From assembly GCA_001044335.1 (NCBI GenBank), contig CP011001.1, positions 558,001 through 622,000 of the forward strand: a stretch of DNA of 64,000 bases, written 5' to 3'. This document shows, piece after piece, positions 30,753 to 39,800 of the stretch. Below the pieces are notes generated by a model, which saw only the letters and a list, made by a program, of their open reading frames with translations, had not been told where the DNA came from and searched no databases. Within the stretch, counting starts at the first letter, position 1. Each line of letters begins with the position of its first letter. Origin of the DNA: Methylophilales bacterium MBRSF5 (lineage in GTDB: Bacteria > Pseudomonadota > Gammaproteobacteria > Burkholderiales > Methylophilaceae). Made by a program: the position numbers and the translations under genes.

Positions 30753-30761
30753 TGATATAAT
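30753..30761 (+). promoter_or_regulatory. Extended -10 promoter for pyruvate carboxylase genes
   Basis: The sequence TGATATAAT is a perfect extended -10 element (TGN plus TATAAT) on the plus strand. No good -35 box lies 17 bases upstream, as is usual for extended -10 promoters. The start point would be near 30768, giving a leader of about 33 bases to the TTG start at 30801. Confidence 0.6.
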
Positions 30762-30800
30762 CAAAAATTCAAAATTCAATCAACTTTACGGATAAACGAT

Positions 30801-32219
30801 TTGTTTAACAAAATTTTAATTGCAAACCGTGGGGAAATTGCTGTGCGCATTATTCGCGCTTGCAAAGAAATGGGCATTACAAGTGTGGCTATTTTCTCTG
30901 ATGCGGACAGACATGCTTTACATGTTAAAAAAGCTGATGAGTCTTACTTTGTTGGCGATGATCCACTTAAAGGTTATTTAAACGCACACAGGATAGTCAA
31001 CATTGCAGTTACAGCCAGATGTGATGCAATTCATCCAGGTTATGGTTTTTTATCTGAAAACCCTGAATTAGCAGCTATTTGTGCAAAACGCGGTATTAAG
31101 TTTATTGGTCCTGAAAGTTCTATTATTCACAAGATGGGTGACAAAATACAAGCTAGAAAAGCCATGATTGAAGCTGGGGTCCCTGTAACGCCTGGAAGTG
31201 ATGGAAATATCAATAGTGTTGAAGAAGCTCAATCCTTAGCAAATGAAATTGGTTATCCGGTCATGCTTAAAGCAACAAATGGAGGTGGTGGGCGTGGTAT
31301 TAGAAGATGTGATAACGATAAAGAATTAGTTTCTAATTACGATCGTGTAATTTCAGAAGCTACTAAAGCATTTGGAAATCCTGAACTGTTTATGGAAAAG
31401 TGTGTTGTATCTCCAAAGCATATTGAAGTTCAAATCTTGGCAGACTCACATGGAAACGCTATTCATTTATTTGAGAGAGATTGTTCTATTCAGCGAAGAA
31501 ACCAAAAGCTTATTGAAATTGCCCCATCCCCTCAACTATCAAACGAGCAAAGAGATTACATTGGTAACCTAGCAGTAAAAGCCGCTAAGGCGGTGAATTA
31601 TGAAAATGCGGGCACTGTAGAATTCCTGCTTGACCAGGATGATAATTTTTATTTCATGGAGATGAATACCAGATTACAAGTTGAGCACACGATCACGGAA
31701 TCCATTACAGGAATTGATATTGTTCAGGAGCAAATTAGAATTGCTTTTGGCCACCAATTAAGATTTAAACAAGAAGATGTTAATTTTCGAGGTTTTGCTA
31801 TCGAATTCAGAATTAATGCTGAGGATCCAAAGCAAGAATTCCTGCCCTCTTTTGGTAAAATAACCAGGTATTATGCAGCTGGGGGGCCAGGAGTACGTAC
31901 AGATGCATCCATATATACTGGTTATGTTATTCCACCATATTACGACTCTATGTGTGCCAAATTAACTGTTTGGGCACTCACTTGGCAAGATGTTGTTCAG
32001 CGTGGAAAACGTGCTCTTGATGATCTTGTTATTTATGGTGTAAAAACAACAATTCCTTATTATTTAGAGATTTTAAATAATGAAAGTTTTAAAGAGGGTG
32101 AATTTGATACTTCCTTTGTAACATCCCACCCTGAATTAACTGATTTTAACGACGAGCTTCCACCAGATGTTATCGCCGCTGCTATATCGGCTGCTATTGC
32201 CGCACATGAAGGTATGTAA
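30801..32219 (+). CDS. Pyruvate carboxylase subunit A (biotin carboxylase)
   Basis: It codes for 472 residues. The start is TTG (MFNKILIANRGEIAVRIIRA is the normal family N-terminus) with an ACGGA site before it. ATP-grasp landmarks are seen: KATNGGGGRGIRRC, IHLFERDCSIQRRNQKL, and EMNTRLQVEHTITE. The enzyme carboxylates biotin with bicarbonate and ATP. It resembles AccC, but the next gene encodes a carboxyltransferase with a biotinyl domain, so it should be PycA of a two-subunit pyruvate carboxylase. Gap to the next gene is three bases. Confidence 0.9.
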   Translation: MFNKILIANRGEIAVRIIRACKEMGITSVAIFSDADRHALHVKKADESYFVGDDPLKGYLNAHRIVNIAVTARCDAIHPGYGFLSENPELAAICAKRGIKFIGPESSIIHKMGDKIQARKAMIEAGVPVTPGSDGNINSVEEAQSLANEIGYPVMLKATNGGGGRGIRRCDNDKELVSNYDRVISEATKAFGNPELFMEKCVVSPKHIEVQILADSHGNAIHLFERDCSIQRRNQKLIEIAPSPQLSNEQRDYIGNLAVKAAKAVNYENAGTVEFLLDQDDNFYFMEMNTRLQVEHTITESITGIDIVQEQIRIAFGHQLRFKQEDVNFRGFAIEFRINAEDPKQEFLPSFGKITRYYAAGGPGVRTDASIYTGYVIPPYYDSMCAKLTVWALTWQDVVQRGKRALDDLVIYGVKTTIPYYLEILNNESFKEGEFDTSFVTSHPELTDFNDELPPDVIAAAISAAIAAHEGM

Positions 32220-32222
32220 ATT

Positions 32223-34055
32223 ATGAAAAAAATTGATATTACAGAATTAGTTTTACGAGATGGTCATCAGTGCCATATTGCAACCAGATTAAGAACTGAG
32301 GATATGCTCCCTATTTGTAATGAGCTCGATAATCTCGGATTTTGGTCAGTTGAGGCTTGGGGTGGTGCTACTTTTGATGCCTGTGTGAGATATTTGAGAG
32401 AGGATCCATGGGAAAGGCTTAGAAGATTAAGACATGCTTTACCTAACAGTAGGATACAAATGTTACTTCGTGGCCAAAATCTTCTTGGATACAGGCATTA
32501 TTCAGATGATGTAGTGGATCTTTTCGTGAAAAAATCAGCTGACAATGGCGTGGATGTTTTTAGAATTTTTGATGCAATGAATGATTTAAGAAATATTCAA
32601 ACATCATTAGAGTCAGTGAAAAAATATAAAAAACATGCGGAAGTTGCGATTAGCTACACCACCTCTCCTCTTCATAACGTAGACTACTTTACTGGCCTTG
32701 CTAAAGAAATTGAAAATTATGGTGCTGACAGCTTGGCTATTAAAGATATGGCTGGCTTACTGACTCCAAAATCAACAAAAGATTTAGTAACAAGTATTTC
32801 TAAAGAAATTTCATTACCAATCCATATTCATAGCCATGCAACTTCCGGTTTAGCAACAGCTAACTTATTTGCTGCTGTTGAGTGTGGCGCAACTATGATT
32901 GATACATGTAACTCAAGCTTCTCAGAAGGAGCAAGTCATCCAACAACAGAGTCTGTTATCGCCGGTCTGCATGAGCTTGGTTATGAAACAGGAGTTCAGC
33001 TAGATAAAATTGAAAACATTACTTCATATTTAAAAGATATTAGAAAAAAATATTGGCAATTTGAATCTGAATTTACTGGTCTTGACCCAAGAGTCTTAAT
33101 TAATCAAGTTCCAGGTGGAATGATTTCTAACTTATCTAGTCAATTAAAAGACCAAGGCGCATTAGATAAAATGAATGAGGTGCTCGCTGAAATTCCTAAC
33201 GTTAGAAAAGATTTAGGTTACCCTCCTCTTGTTACGCCAACATCACAGATTGTTGGAACGCAAGCAGCGTTAAATATTATTACTGGCGAGCGGTACAAAT
33301 CAATTACCAATGAAGTTAAAAATTACTTTTTAGGTGAATACGGTAAAGCTTTAGGTGAGATCAATCAAGAGGTTATGAGAAAAGCTATTGGTGATGAAAA
33401 GCCAATGACTTGTAGACCCGCAGATAAGCTGAAGCCGGAAATCAATAACCTAAAAGTAAAATGTGAGGATGTTGCAAAATCTGAAGAAGATCTATTAACG
33501 TATGCTATGTTCCCAGATCTAGCAAATACTTTCCTTAAAGAAAGGAATGCAGGAACACTAGAGCCTGAGGAACTGCTCGATATAGAAGAGTCAAAATCAA
33601 GTGCTACTAAATATGCCCCGTCTGAATTCAATGTAACCCTTCACGGGGAAACTTATCACATTAAACTTACTGGTTCCGGAAATCCAGGCCAGCATGAAAA
33701 ACCCTATCATGTGGTTGTAGATGGCATCTCTGAAGAAGTTCTCATTGAAACATTGGATATGGTTGAAGTGGGCAACAGTGAAGCTTCTAAAACTACCTCA
33801 GGTGCTCCTAAATCTCAGGGTAATTTGAGGCCAACACATGATGGTTGTGTGACAACTGCCATGCCAGGAACCGTTATTGATATCAAGGTAAATGTTGGCG
33901 ACCAAGTGAATGCTGGTGATTCGCTCATTGTAATTGAAGCAATGAAGATGGAAAATGAAATCCAGGCACCTAGATCTGGGACTGTGGTTGGAATACATAT
34001 TTCCAAAGGTCAAAGCATATCTCCCGATGTTACCTTAATTGAGATACAAGCTTAA
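32223..34055 (+). CDS. Pyruvate carboxylase subunit B / oxaloacetate decarboxylase alpha-like
   Basis: It codes for 610 residues. An HMGL-type TIM-barrel carboxyltransferase (ELVLRDGHQC with metal aspartate, SVEAWGGATFDAC, IKDMAGLLTP with the metal-site lysine, IHIHSHATSG) fills about the first 280 residues, followed by the PYC/OADA conserved domain to about 450. A C-terminal biotinyl domain ends the protein, with the biotinylated lysine at about 575 in IEAMKMENE. No membrane OadB/OadG genes follow, so it should work with the preceding gene to make oxaloacetate from pyruvate (anaplerosis) rather than pump sodium. Confidence 0.9.
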   Translation: MKKIDITELVLRDGHQCHIATRLRTEDMLPICNELDNLGFWSVEAWGGATFDACVRYLREDPWERLRRLRHALPNSRIQMLLRGQNLLGYRHYSDDVVDLFVKKSADNGVDVFRIFDAMNDLRNIQTSLESVKKYKKHAEVAISYTTSPLHNVDYFTGLAKEIENYGADSLAIKDMAGLLTPKSTKDLVTSISKEISLPIHIHSHATSGLATANLFAAVECGATMIDTCNSSFSEGASHPTTESVIAGLHELGYETGVQLDKIENITSYLKDIRKKYWQFESEFTGLDPRVLINQVPGGMISNLSSQLKDQGALDKMNEVLAEIPNVRKDLGYPPLVTPTSQIVGTQAALNIITGERYKSITNEVKNYFLGEYGKALGEINQEVMRKAIGDEKPMTCRPADKLKPEINNLKVKCEDVAKSEEDLLTYAMFPDLANTFLKERNAGTLEPEELLDIEESKSSATKYAPSEFNVTLHGETYHIKLTGSGNPGQHEKPYHVVVDGISEEVLIETLDMVEVGNSEASKTTSGAPKSQGNLRPTHDGCVTTAMPGTVIDIKVNVGDQVNAGDSLIVIEAMKMENEIQAPRSGTVVGIHISKGQSISPDVTLIEIQA

Positions 34056-34067
34056 TTTCAAGACTTT

Positions 34068-34646
34068 ATGGAAACAAAAATAATTCTAGCCTCCTCGTCA
34101 GTTTATAGGAGAGAATTGCTAAAGAGAATTGTTTCTGACTTTGCATTCATCTCACCAGAAATTGAAGAGAGCCAAAGAGATGATGAATCTCCAATAGAGA
34201 TGGCTCTCAGGCTATCTGAAGAAAAAGCAAAAAAAATTGCAGCGTCATCAGGCAATAACTCCATTATCATAGGTTGCGATCAAACCGCTGTGGTTGAAAA
34301 TACTATCCTACAAAAACCAATGACATACGAAAATGCATTCAAACAGTTGCAATTTCTAAGTGGAAAAGTAGTGAAATTTTATAGTGCATTTTGTGTATTA
34401 AATAATAATAATCAGACCGTCATTTCAGACTACTCAGAATTTGAAGCCAAATACAAACTGCTCACTGATGATCTGATAGATAAATATTTAAAGAAGGATG
34501 AGCCCTATTTTTGTGTTGGTAGCATCAAATCTGAGTCTTATGGAATTACCCTGCTTGAAAGTATTAAAAATGATGACCCAACGTCCATTATTGGACTGCC
34601 ACTTATCAAGATATCCAAAATTCTAATGGACGAAAATATTATCTAA
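34068..34646 (+). CDS. Maf-family nucleotide pyrophosphatase, YceF type
   Basis: It codes for 192 residues. IILASSSVYRRELLKR is the Maf N-terminal motif, and IIGCDQTAVVEN carries the catalytic aspartate. GSIKSESYGITLLESIKNDD matches the YceF subgroup, which hydrolyses 7-methyl-GTP, rather than the YhdE subgroup, which acts on dTTP/UTP. It may clean the nucleotide pool or affect septum formation. Its stop overlaps the next ATG (TAATG). Confidence 0.9.
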   Translation: METKIILASSSVYRRELLKRIVSDFAFISPEIEESQRDDESPIEMALRLSEEKAKKIAASSGNNSIIIGCDQTAVVENTILQKPMTYENAFKQLQFLSGKVVKFYSAFCVLNNNNQTVISDYSEFEAKYKLLTDDLIDKYLKKDEPYFCVGSIKSESYGITLLESIKNDDPTSIIGLPLIKISKILMDENII

Positions 34647-35350
34647 TGACAAACAAAAATGGAGATTTGTACGTTATACCCACTCCACTGAATGAAGATT
34701 TAGACGATTTCTATACTCCAAAGCAAAAAAAAAGAATTAATCATATTCAACACTTTGTGGTTGAAAATAAAAAGCCTGCAAGAAATTCTTTAAAAAAACT
34801 TGAATTAAATACATCCCTTCAAGAGCTAAAACTTCACGAAAATAACAAAAATGTCCAATTGAATTATGAAGAAGTATTAGACATTCTTAAATCAGGCAGT
34901 GACGTTGGATTAATTTCTGATTGTGGTCTTCCGGGAGTATCTGATCCAGGATCAGAATTGGTTCTTAAATGTCATTTCGATAACATAAAAGTAAAAACTA
35001 TTGCTCAAGAATCATCAATTCTGTCATCGCTTGCTTGCTCAGGATGTAATGGACAGAACTTTGAATTTATTGGTTATCTTCCGATTGACAAAAATAAAAG
35101 AAAAAAATATTTAAGTAACTTAGCTGTAGAAATTAAAAAATCAAAAAAAACTTTTATATTTATTGAGACACCTCATAGAAACTTAGAAACATTCCAATTT
35201 TTATTAGAAAGTTTAAATACTGAAAATTTAGTTTGCATCGCTTATGATATAAATGGTGATTCTGAATCTATCCTTACAAACTCAATTAAAGGTTGGGAGA
35301 AAATAAATATTGAGTTTGAAAAGAAGCCGTGTATTTTTTTAGTTAACTAA
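34646..35350 (+). CDS. RsmI-like tetrapyrrole-methylase-family SAM methyltransferase
   Basis: It codes for 234 residues of the tetrapyrrole methylase superfamily. GDLYVIPTPLNEDL at the start and GLISDCGLPGVSDPGSELV resemble RsmI, the 16S rRNA C1402 2'-O-methyltransferase, but the protein is shorter and diverged (TFIFIETPHRNLETFQFLL). This second RsmI-like gene beside YceF-type Maf is common in betaproteobacteria; its substrate is not established. It converges on rnhB with an eight-base overlap of the 3' ends and no terminator. Confidence 0.8.
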   Translation: MTNKNGDLYVIPTPLNEDLDDFYTPKQKKRINHIQHFVVENKKPARNSLKKLELNTSLQELKLHENNKNVQLNYEEVLDILKSGSDVGLISDCGLPGVSDPGSELVLKCHFDNIKVKTIAQESSILSSLACSGCNGQNFEFIGYLPIDKNKRKKYLSNLAVEIKKSKKTFIFIETPHRNLETFQFLLESLNTENLVCIAYDINGDSESILTNSIKGWEKINIEFEKKPCIFLVN

Positions 35351-35882
35351 AAGGCTTAAAGGTTAGTCTATGAATATTACATGAACCATACTGCTTTATA
35401 GCTTCTAAATGCAGCTTGGTTAAATAACCCTTATGTTTATCAAAATGATAATTGGGATATTTTAATGAAATGTAATTCATTAAATGATCTCTGTAGACTT
35501 TTGCAATAATGGATGCAGCGCTGATCTCAGTATATAACTTATCCCCGTTAATATGAGCTACTGCACCATCAATTTTGGGAGTAAATTTACCATCACATTT
35601 AATTGAGCCAGATTTATGACGCAAATTAATATACGCTTGTTCCATGGCAAGTAAAGAGGCCTTATGAATATTTATTTCATCTACAATCCTAGAATTTATT
35701 ACAGATATGGAGAAGTCAACACATTTCTTTTTAATTTCTTTATCTTGGATTTCTCTTCGTTTGGCAGATAAAAGCTTAGAATCAGAGACAAGAACATCAA
35801 AAGACTCATCTATTACAACAGCTGCTGCAACAACAGGTCCTGCTACACACCCGCGACCAACCTCATCAATACCTATCTTCAT
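35343..35882 (-). CDS. rnhB: Ribonuclease HII
   Basis: It codes for 179 residues. The catalytic Asp6-Glu7 pair lies in KIGIDEVGRGCVAGPVVAAA, the further acidic residue in VSDSKLLSAKRRE, and AASIIAKVYRDHLM is the family's third block. It removes single ribonucleotides and RNA primers from DNA. It is the last gene of the rpsB-to-lpxB run and overlaps lpxB by four bases. Confidence 0.96.
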   Translation of the reverse strand: MKIGIDEVGRGCVAGPVVAAAVVIDESFDVLVSDSKLLSAKRREIQDKEIKKKCVDFSISVINSRIVDEINIHKASLLAMEQAYINLRHKSGSIKCDGKFTPKIDGAVAHINGDKLYTEISAASIIAKVYRDHLMNYISLKYPNYHFDKHKGYLTKLHLEAIKQYGSCNIHRLTFKPFS

Positions 35883-37003
35883 TTAGAAAATATCTTTTTA
35901 CAAATCAATTCATTGGTATTTGACATATGAAGTTTATGAATTTTTTTAAATTCTTCAATCTGATTTTTTCTTAAAGTGCTTTCGTTTAATAACCTCTCAA
36001 TTTCATAAGATATATTCTCAATGTTGGCTTTTTTATGTATTAATTCTGGGACAATACTTTTTCCACTAAGAATATTTGGTAAGCTAATAAATTTAGATTT
36101 CAGTAGTAATTTAAAAATCCAATATGAAATCGAAGACAGTCTATAAAAAACGACCAAGGGTGTTTTATAAAAAACTGATTCAAGAGTTGCGGTCCCTGAA
36201 GCTATGATTGCAACGTCACTAGCATTTAGAATATCATGCGAATGGCCGTGAATAGTTTTTATATTTTGTAAATTTAAATCATAAATTTTTTTATTTATAA
36301 AAATTAGATTTTCTTTTGATGTAACAGGGATAAGGAATAATAAATTACTATATTTTTTGGTTAAATTATCTGCTGCTTCAATTAATACTTTCGTGTTCCA
36401 TAACACCTCCGAATTCCTGCTTCCAGGAAATAATGCAACAATTTTTCCCTTATGATCAATTTTAAGCTTATCTATTGCTTTTTGATAATCAGGTTTAAAA
36501 GGTATTTCATTTGCAAGAGGGTGTCCTACATAGGTTAGTTTTTTATAACCAAATTTATTTAGAAACTTTTTTTCATGAAAAAATATTGTAAATAAATGAT
36601 CGAAATACGAATTAAATTTTTTTATTCTTGACGACCTCCAAGCCCAAACAGATGGGCAGACATAATGAAAAACTTTTACATTTTTTGATTTAAGTTTTTT
36701 TTCGATAAAAAAATTAAAATCAGGTGCATCTATCCCGATATATATATCAGGTTTTTCGGTATTTAAATAATCCAAAAAATCACTTCTAAATTTGGTTAAC
36801 TTTCTCAGATTAAATAAGATTTCAAAGAAACCTCTTTTTGAAAGGCTGCTGATATTGAATTTTGAAAATAAGCCTTGTTTAAAGCAATTAGGTCCAGTTA
36901 TACCTACGATCTGAATATCAGGATAATTTGATTTGATGTATTTTATCAAAGAGGCAGCAAAAATATCACCTGACAGCTCACCAATGCCAATGGCTATCTT
37001 CAT
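35879..37003 (-). CDS. lpxB: Lipid-A-disaccharide synthase
   Basis: It codes for 374 residues of glycosyltransferase family 19. GIGELSGDIFAASLI at the start, IYIGIDAPDFNFFIEK, HYVCPSVWAWRSSR, and ALFPGSRNSEV are typical. It joins UDP-2,3-diacylglucosamine and lipid X at the inner face of the inner membrane. It starts directly after lpxA. Confidence 0.96.
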   Translation of the reverse strand: MKIAIGIGELSGDIFAASLIKYIKSNYPDIQIVGITGPNCFKQGLFSKFNISSLSKRGFFEILFNLRKLTKFRSDFLDYLNTEKPDIYIGIDAPDFNFFIEKKLKSKNVKVFHYVCPSVWAWRSSRIKKFNSYFDHLFTIFFHEKKFLNKFGYKKLTYVGHPLANEIPFKPDYQKAIDKLKIDHKGKIVALFPGSRNSEVLWNTKVLIEAADNLTKKYSNLLFLIPVTSKENLIFINKKIYDLNLQNIKTIHGHSHDILNASDVAIIASGTATLESVFYKTPLVVFYRLSSISYWIFKLLLKSKFISLPNILSGKSIVPELIHKKANIENISYEIERLLNESTLRKNQIEEFKKIHKLHMSNTNELICKKIFSK

Positions 37004-37777
37004 TTACCGCACTATTCCTCTTTGGGATGATTTGATAGATTTAGTTAATTTAATAATATGTTTATTATTAGACTGGTCTAAAATTTTTAGAGCTTCGTCC
37101 ACGGTATTATTTTCTCTGTAAATAATTTTATATGCCTTTTTTAGCTCATCAAGATCGTCTGAAGAAAAGTTTCTGCGCTTTAAACCCTCAATATTTAGTC
37201 CGCTTGGTGAAGCCTTTTCTCCATGAACCATTAAAAAGTCTGGGATATCTTTAAATACTTTAGTACCAACTGCAGACATTATATGAGAGCCAATTTTACA
37301 AAACTGGTGAACCAGTGTGAAGCCTCCAAGTATTGCAAAGTCACCAACCACAACATGACCAGCCAATGAGGAGTTATTCGCCATAATTATATTATTAGCA
37401 ACTACACAGTCGTGAGCAATATGAACGTAGGCCATAATCCAATTATTAGATCCAATTTGGGTAATTCCATTGTCTTGAGCTGTTCCAGTATTAATAGTGC
37501 AAAACTCTCTAATTGTGTTTGAATCCCCTATCTTGAGCTTTGTTTCTTCATTATTGTATTTTTTATCTTGAGGAGCTTGGCCAATACTATTATGAGAAAA
37601 AATATTATTATTTTTACCAATTGAAGTTATCCCTTCAATAACTACATGTGATCCAATAATTGTATTTTCATCAATTGATACATTTTTATTAATAATTGAA
37701 TAAGGACCAATCTTTACAGATGGATGAATACTGGCACCATTTTCAATAATCGCAGTTGGATGAATGTTTTTTGACAT
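37004..37777 (-). CDS. lpxA: UDP-N-acetylglucosamine O-acyltransferase
   Basis: It codes for 257 residues made of hexapeptide repeats (left-handed beta-helix) followed by a helical C-terminus. The catalytic histidine lies in AYVHIAHDCVVAN. FLMVHGEKASPSGLNIEGLK is the C-terminal signature. It performs the first step of lipid A synthesis using hydroxyacyl-ACP. Confidence 0.97.
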   Translation of the reverse strand: MSKNIHPTAIIENGASIHPSVKIGPYSIINKNVSIDENTIIGSHVVIEGITSIGKNNNIFSHNSIGQAPQDKKYNNEETKLKIGDSNTIREFCTINTGTAQDNGITQIGSNNWIMAYVHIAHDCVVANNIIMANNSSLAGHVVVGDFAILGGFTLVHQFCKIGSHIMSAVGTKVFKDIPDFLMVHGEKASPSGLNIEGLKRRNFSSDDLDELKKAYKIIYRENNTVDEALKILDQSNNKHIIKLTKSIKSSQRGIVR

Positions 37778-38236
37778 TTATTTCTGGATATTTTTTAAGA
37801 TACACATCATTTCAGCTTCGGCAACTATTTGATCGTCAACTTTAGCTTGAGCTTTGTACTTCCAAATTCCTTTCAACACTCTGTCAATTTTGACATTCAA
37901 CAGAAGTTGGTCGCCTGGCGAAACTGGTTTCTTGAATCTTACATTATCTATACCAGCGAAGTAATAAACCGAATCTTCCGAAGGAAGTACATTCATCGTT
38001 TTAAATGATAAGACGGCTGCCGCTTGTGCCATTGCTTCAACGATTAAAACACCTGGCATTACCGGATGATATGGAAAATGACCTGGGAAAAATGGTTCAT
38101 TAATAGTTACATTTTTTATAGCGGTTATCTCTTCATTTAGCTTAAGATCAATTACTCTATCTATCAAGACAAAAGGATACCTATGGGGCAAATGATTTAG
38201 AATTTCATGAATATCCAATTGCATACTTAAACTCAC
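37778..38236 (-). CDS. fabZ: 3-hydroxyacyl-ACP dehydratase
   Basis: It codes for 152 residues with the hot-dog fold. [13 protein letters not shown] and the active-site [17 protein letters not shown] with its histidine, followed by VEAMAQAA, are unmistakable. It dehydrates hydroxyacyl-ACP in elongation and also competes with LpxA/LpxD for hydroxyacyl chains. No fabA isomerase is present in the window. Confidence 0.97.
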   Translation of the reverse strand: MSLSMQLDIHEILNHLPHRYPFVLIDRVIDLKLNEEITAIKNVTINEPFFPGHFPYHPVMPGVLIVEAMAQAAAVLSFKTMNVLPSEDSVYYFAGIDNVRFKKPVSPGDQLLLNVKIDRVLKGIWKYKAQAKVDDQIVAEAEMMCILKNIQK

Positions 38237-39222
38237 TTTCTTAATAATCTTTTTAAAAACATTGTAACTTTAATCCAGTCCTTTTTTTCGAAAAACGGGA
38301 AAAAGCCAGTGTACGTCTCCCCTTTTTTGTTTATTGAGCTAGCAATCATCGTTCCTGGAGATATTGTTGTTTCTTTTTCTATATTTAAATGGCCTAAAAT
38401 CATAGCTGCACCTCCAATTTTGCAACCTTCGCCAATAACAGTGCTTCCTGCAATACCAACACACCCTGCAATAATGGTATTTTTTGAAATAATACAGTTA
38501 TGTCCAATTTGAACCTGATTATCAATTTTTACACCATCCTTAATAATAGTGTTTTGCAAGGCTCCTCTGTCTATTGTTGTATTTGAACCAATATCAACAA
38601 AATTACCAATGACAACCGAACCTAACTGATTAATTTTTACCCATTGATTTTTATCGAGCGCATAACCAAAACCATCCGTACCAATAGTCGCATTTGCGAA
38701 AATTGTACAATTCTGACCAATTTTGGTATTTTCCTTAATGACAACATTTTGGTGGATAACTGAATTATCTCCAATTTCAACATCATTTTCTATTTTTACG
38801 CCAGGGTAAATTGATACATTTTCTCCAATTTTTACATTGTCTCCAATAACAACAAAATCATCAATAAACGAAGACTTTGGAACATTCGAATTTATTCCTA
38901 TTTTTACAGATTCTTTTGTACAAGGAATTATTTTTTTTCTATGATCAAAAATGTTTGATAACTTTGAAAATGCAAAATAAGGATCATCTACAACTATGTA
39001 ATTTGTTTTACAAAAATTAATGTCATCTTCTTTTAATACAACCACTGCGGCTTTTGTATTAATTAAATGAGCCAAGTTTTTTTTATTTCCAGCAAAAAAA
39101 GACATATCGCTGTCTTCTGCAAAATCTAAAGAATTTAAACCACAAACAAAAAGGCCTTTTTTTGAGGCCTTTCCATTTATAAGAGTTGCAATTTCGTCAA
39201 CTGATATTTTATTCTTTTGCAT
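38233..39222 (-). CDS. lpxD: UDP-3-O-acylglucosamine N-acyltransferase
   Basis: It codes for 329 residues from the ATG at 39222; a TTG at 39237 is possible but gives five extra residues with no benefit. An N-terminal uridine-binding domain (about 1-105) is followed by hexapeptide repeats with the catalytic histidine in [13 protein letters not shown]. It adds the second acyl chain to the lipid A precursor. The start overlaps the Skp gene by 14 bases. A terminator-like hairpin lies within its early codons. Confidence 0.95.
   Translation of the reverse strand: MQKNKISVDEIATLINGKASKKGLFVCGLNSLDFAEDSDMSFFAGNKKNLAHLINTKAAVVVLKEDDINFCKTNYIVVDDPYFAFSKLSNIFDHRKKIIPCTKESVKIGINSNVPKSSFIDDFVVIGDNVKIGENVSIYPGVKIENDVEIGDNSVIHQNVVIKENTKIGQNCTIFANATIGTDGFGYALDKNQWVKINQLGSVVIGNFVDIGSNTTIDRGALQNTIIKDGVKIDNQVQIGHNCIISKNTIIAGCVGIAGSTVIGEGCKIGGAAMILGHLNIEKETTISPGTMIASSINKKGETYTGFFPFFEKKDWIKVTMFLKRLLRK
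39143..39172 (-). terminator. Terminator-like hairpin inside the start of lpxD
   Basis: On the minus strand AAAGGCC (39172-39166) pairs with GGCCTTT (39156-39150) around a nine-base A-rich loop, followed by TTTG TTTG-type T-rich sequence. It encodes part of LpxD (about codons 17-27), so it may be a coding coincidence or an attenuator-like site. Confidence 0.35.
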
Positions 39223-39778
39223 CTTTCTTAGATTCAATTACTTTGTCTTTCTTTGTTTTTTTTGATTCATCTTTTGCATTGGATGAGCCGCCCCCAAGAG
39301 CTTTGATGACAGTGTCGGTTATATCTACTTTTGAGCTTGCAAAAGCTATACCGTTATATAAAATTAAATCATAACCCTCGTCTTCGGCCATTTTATCAAT
39401 TGTTATATTAATTTTTTCTTGAAGATCACCAATCTCCTCTCTTCTTCTAAGATCCATATCTTCTCTTAATTCTCTTTCATCTCTCTGAATTTCTATTTTT
39501 CTTTGCTGAAGTCCTCTTTCTGCTTTATCTCTTTGATCATCAGACATGGTTAATGATTCTTTTTGGAATTTCTTTCCATCCGCTTCCAGTGTTTTAATTT
39601 TTGCTTTGAGCTTTTCAGTCCTTGAGCTAAACTCCTTATCAAGTTTTTTATTTGCCGATATAGTCTGAGGAGCTTCTTTTAATATTTTATTGACATCTAC
39701 AATTCCGATTTTTAGTTCCTCTGCATTTATGCTTAAAGCAAAAAAACACAAAATTAAGACTTTAAATATTTTTTTCAT
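39209..39778 (-). CDS. skp: Periplasmic chaperone Skp/OmpH
   Basis: It codes for 189 residues from the ATG at 39778, which has an AAGGA ribosome-binding site six bases upstream and gives a clean signal peptide ([19 protein letters not shown]). A longer frame upstream would overlap bamA and bury the signal. The mature protein is the long charged coiled coil of Skp (residues about 40-135), followed by a lysine-rich tail ([21 protein letters not shown] cut short of the stop). It carries unfolded outer-membrane proteins to BamA. Confidence 0.93.
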   Translation of the reverse strand: MKKIFKVLILCFFALSINAEELKIGIVDVNKILKEAPQTISANKKLDKEFSSRTEKLKAKIKTLEADGKKFQKESLTMSDDQRDKAERGLQQRKIEIQRDERELREDMDLRRREEIGDLQEKINITIDKMAEDEGYDLILYNGIAFASSKVDITDTVIKALGGGSSNAKDESKKTKKDKVIESKKDAKE

Positions 39779-39784
39779 AATAAT

Positions 39785-39789
39785 TCCTT
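39785..39789 (-). promoter_or_regulatory. Ribosome-binding site fixing the skp start
   Basis: AAGGA on the minus strand, six bases before the ATG at 39778. It decides between this start and an upstream in-frame ATG at 39859 inside bamA. Confidence 0.7.
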
Positions 39790-39800
39790 TATTTAGAGGT

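Noticed and set aside
33798-34013. Minus-strand frames over the biotinyl domain of the carboxylase
   Set aside because: They are antisense frames of a well-conserved domain with no start signals or recognisable products.
32223-34055. Sodium-pumping oxaloacetate decarboxylase complex
   Set aside because: The subunit resembles OadA, but no membrane OadB or OadG gene is present, and the adjacent biotin carboxylase points to pyruvate carboxylase.
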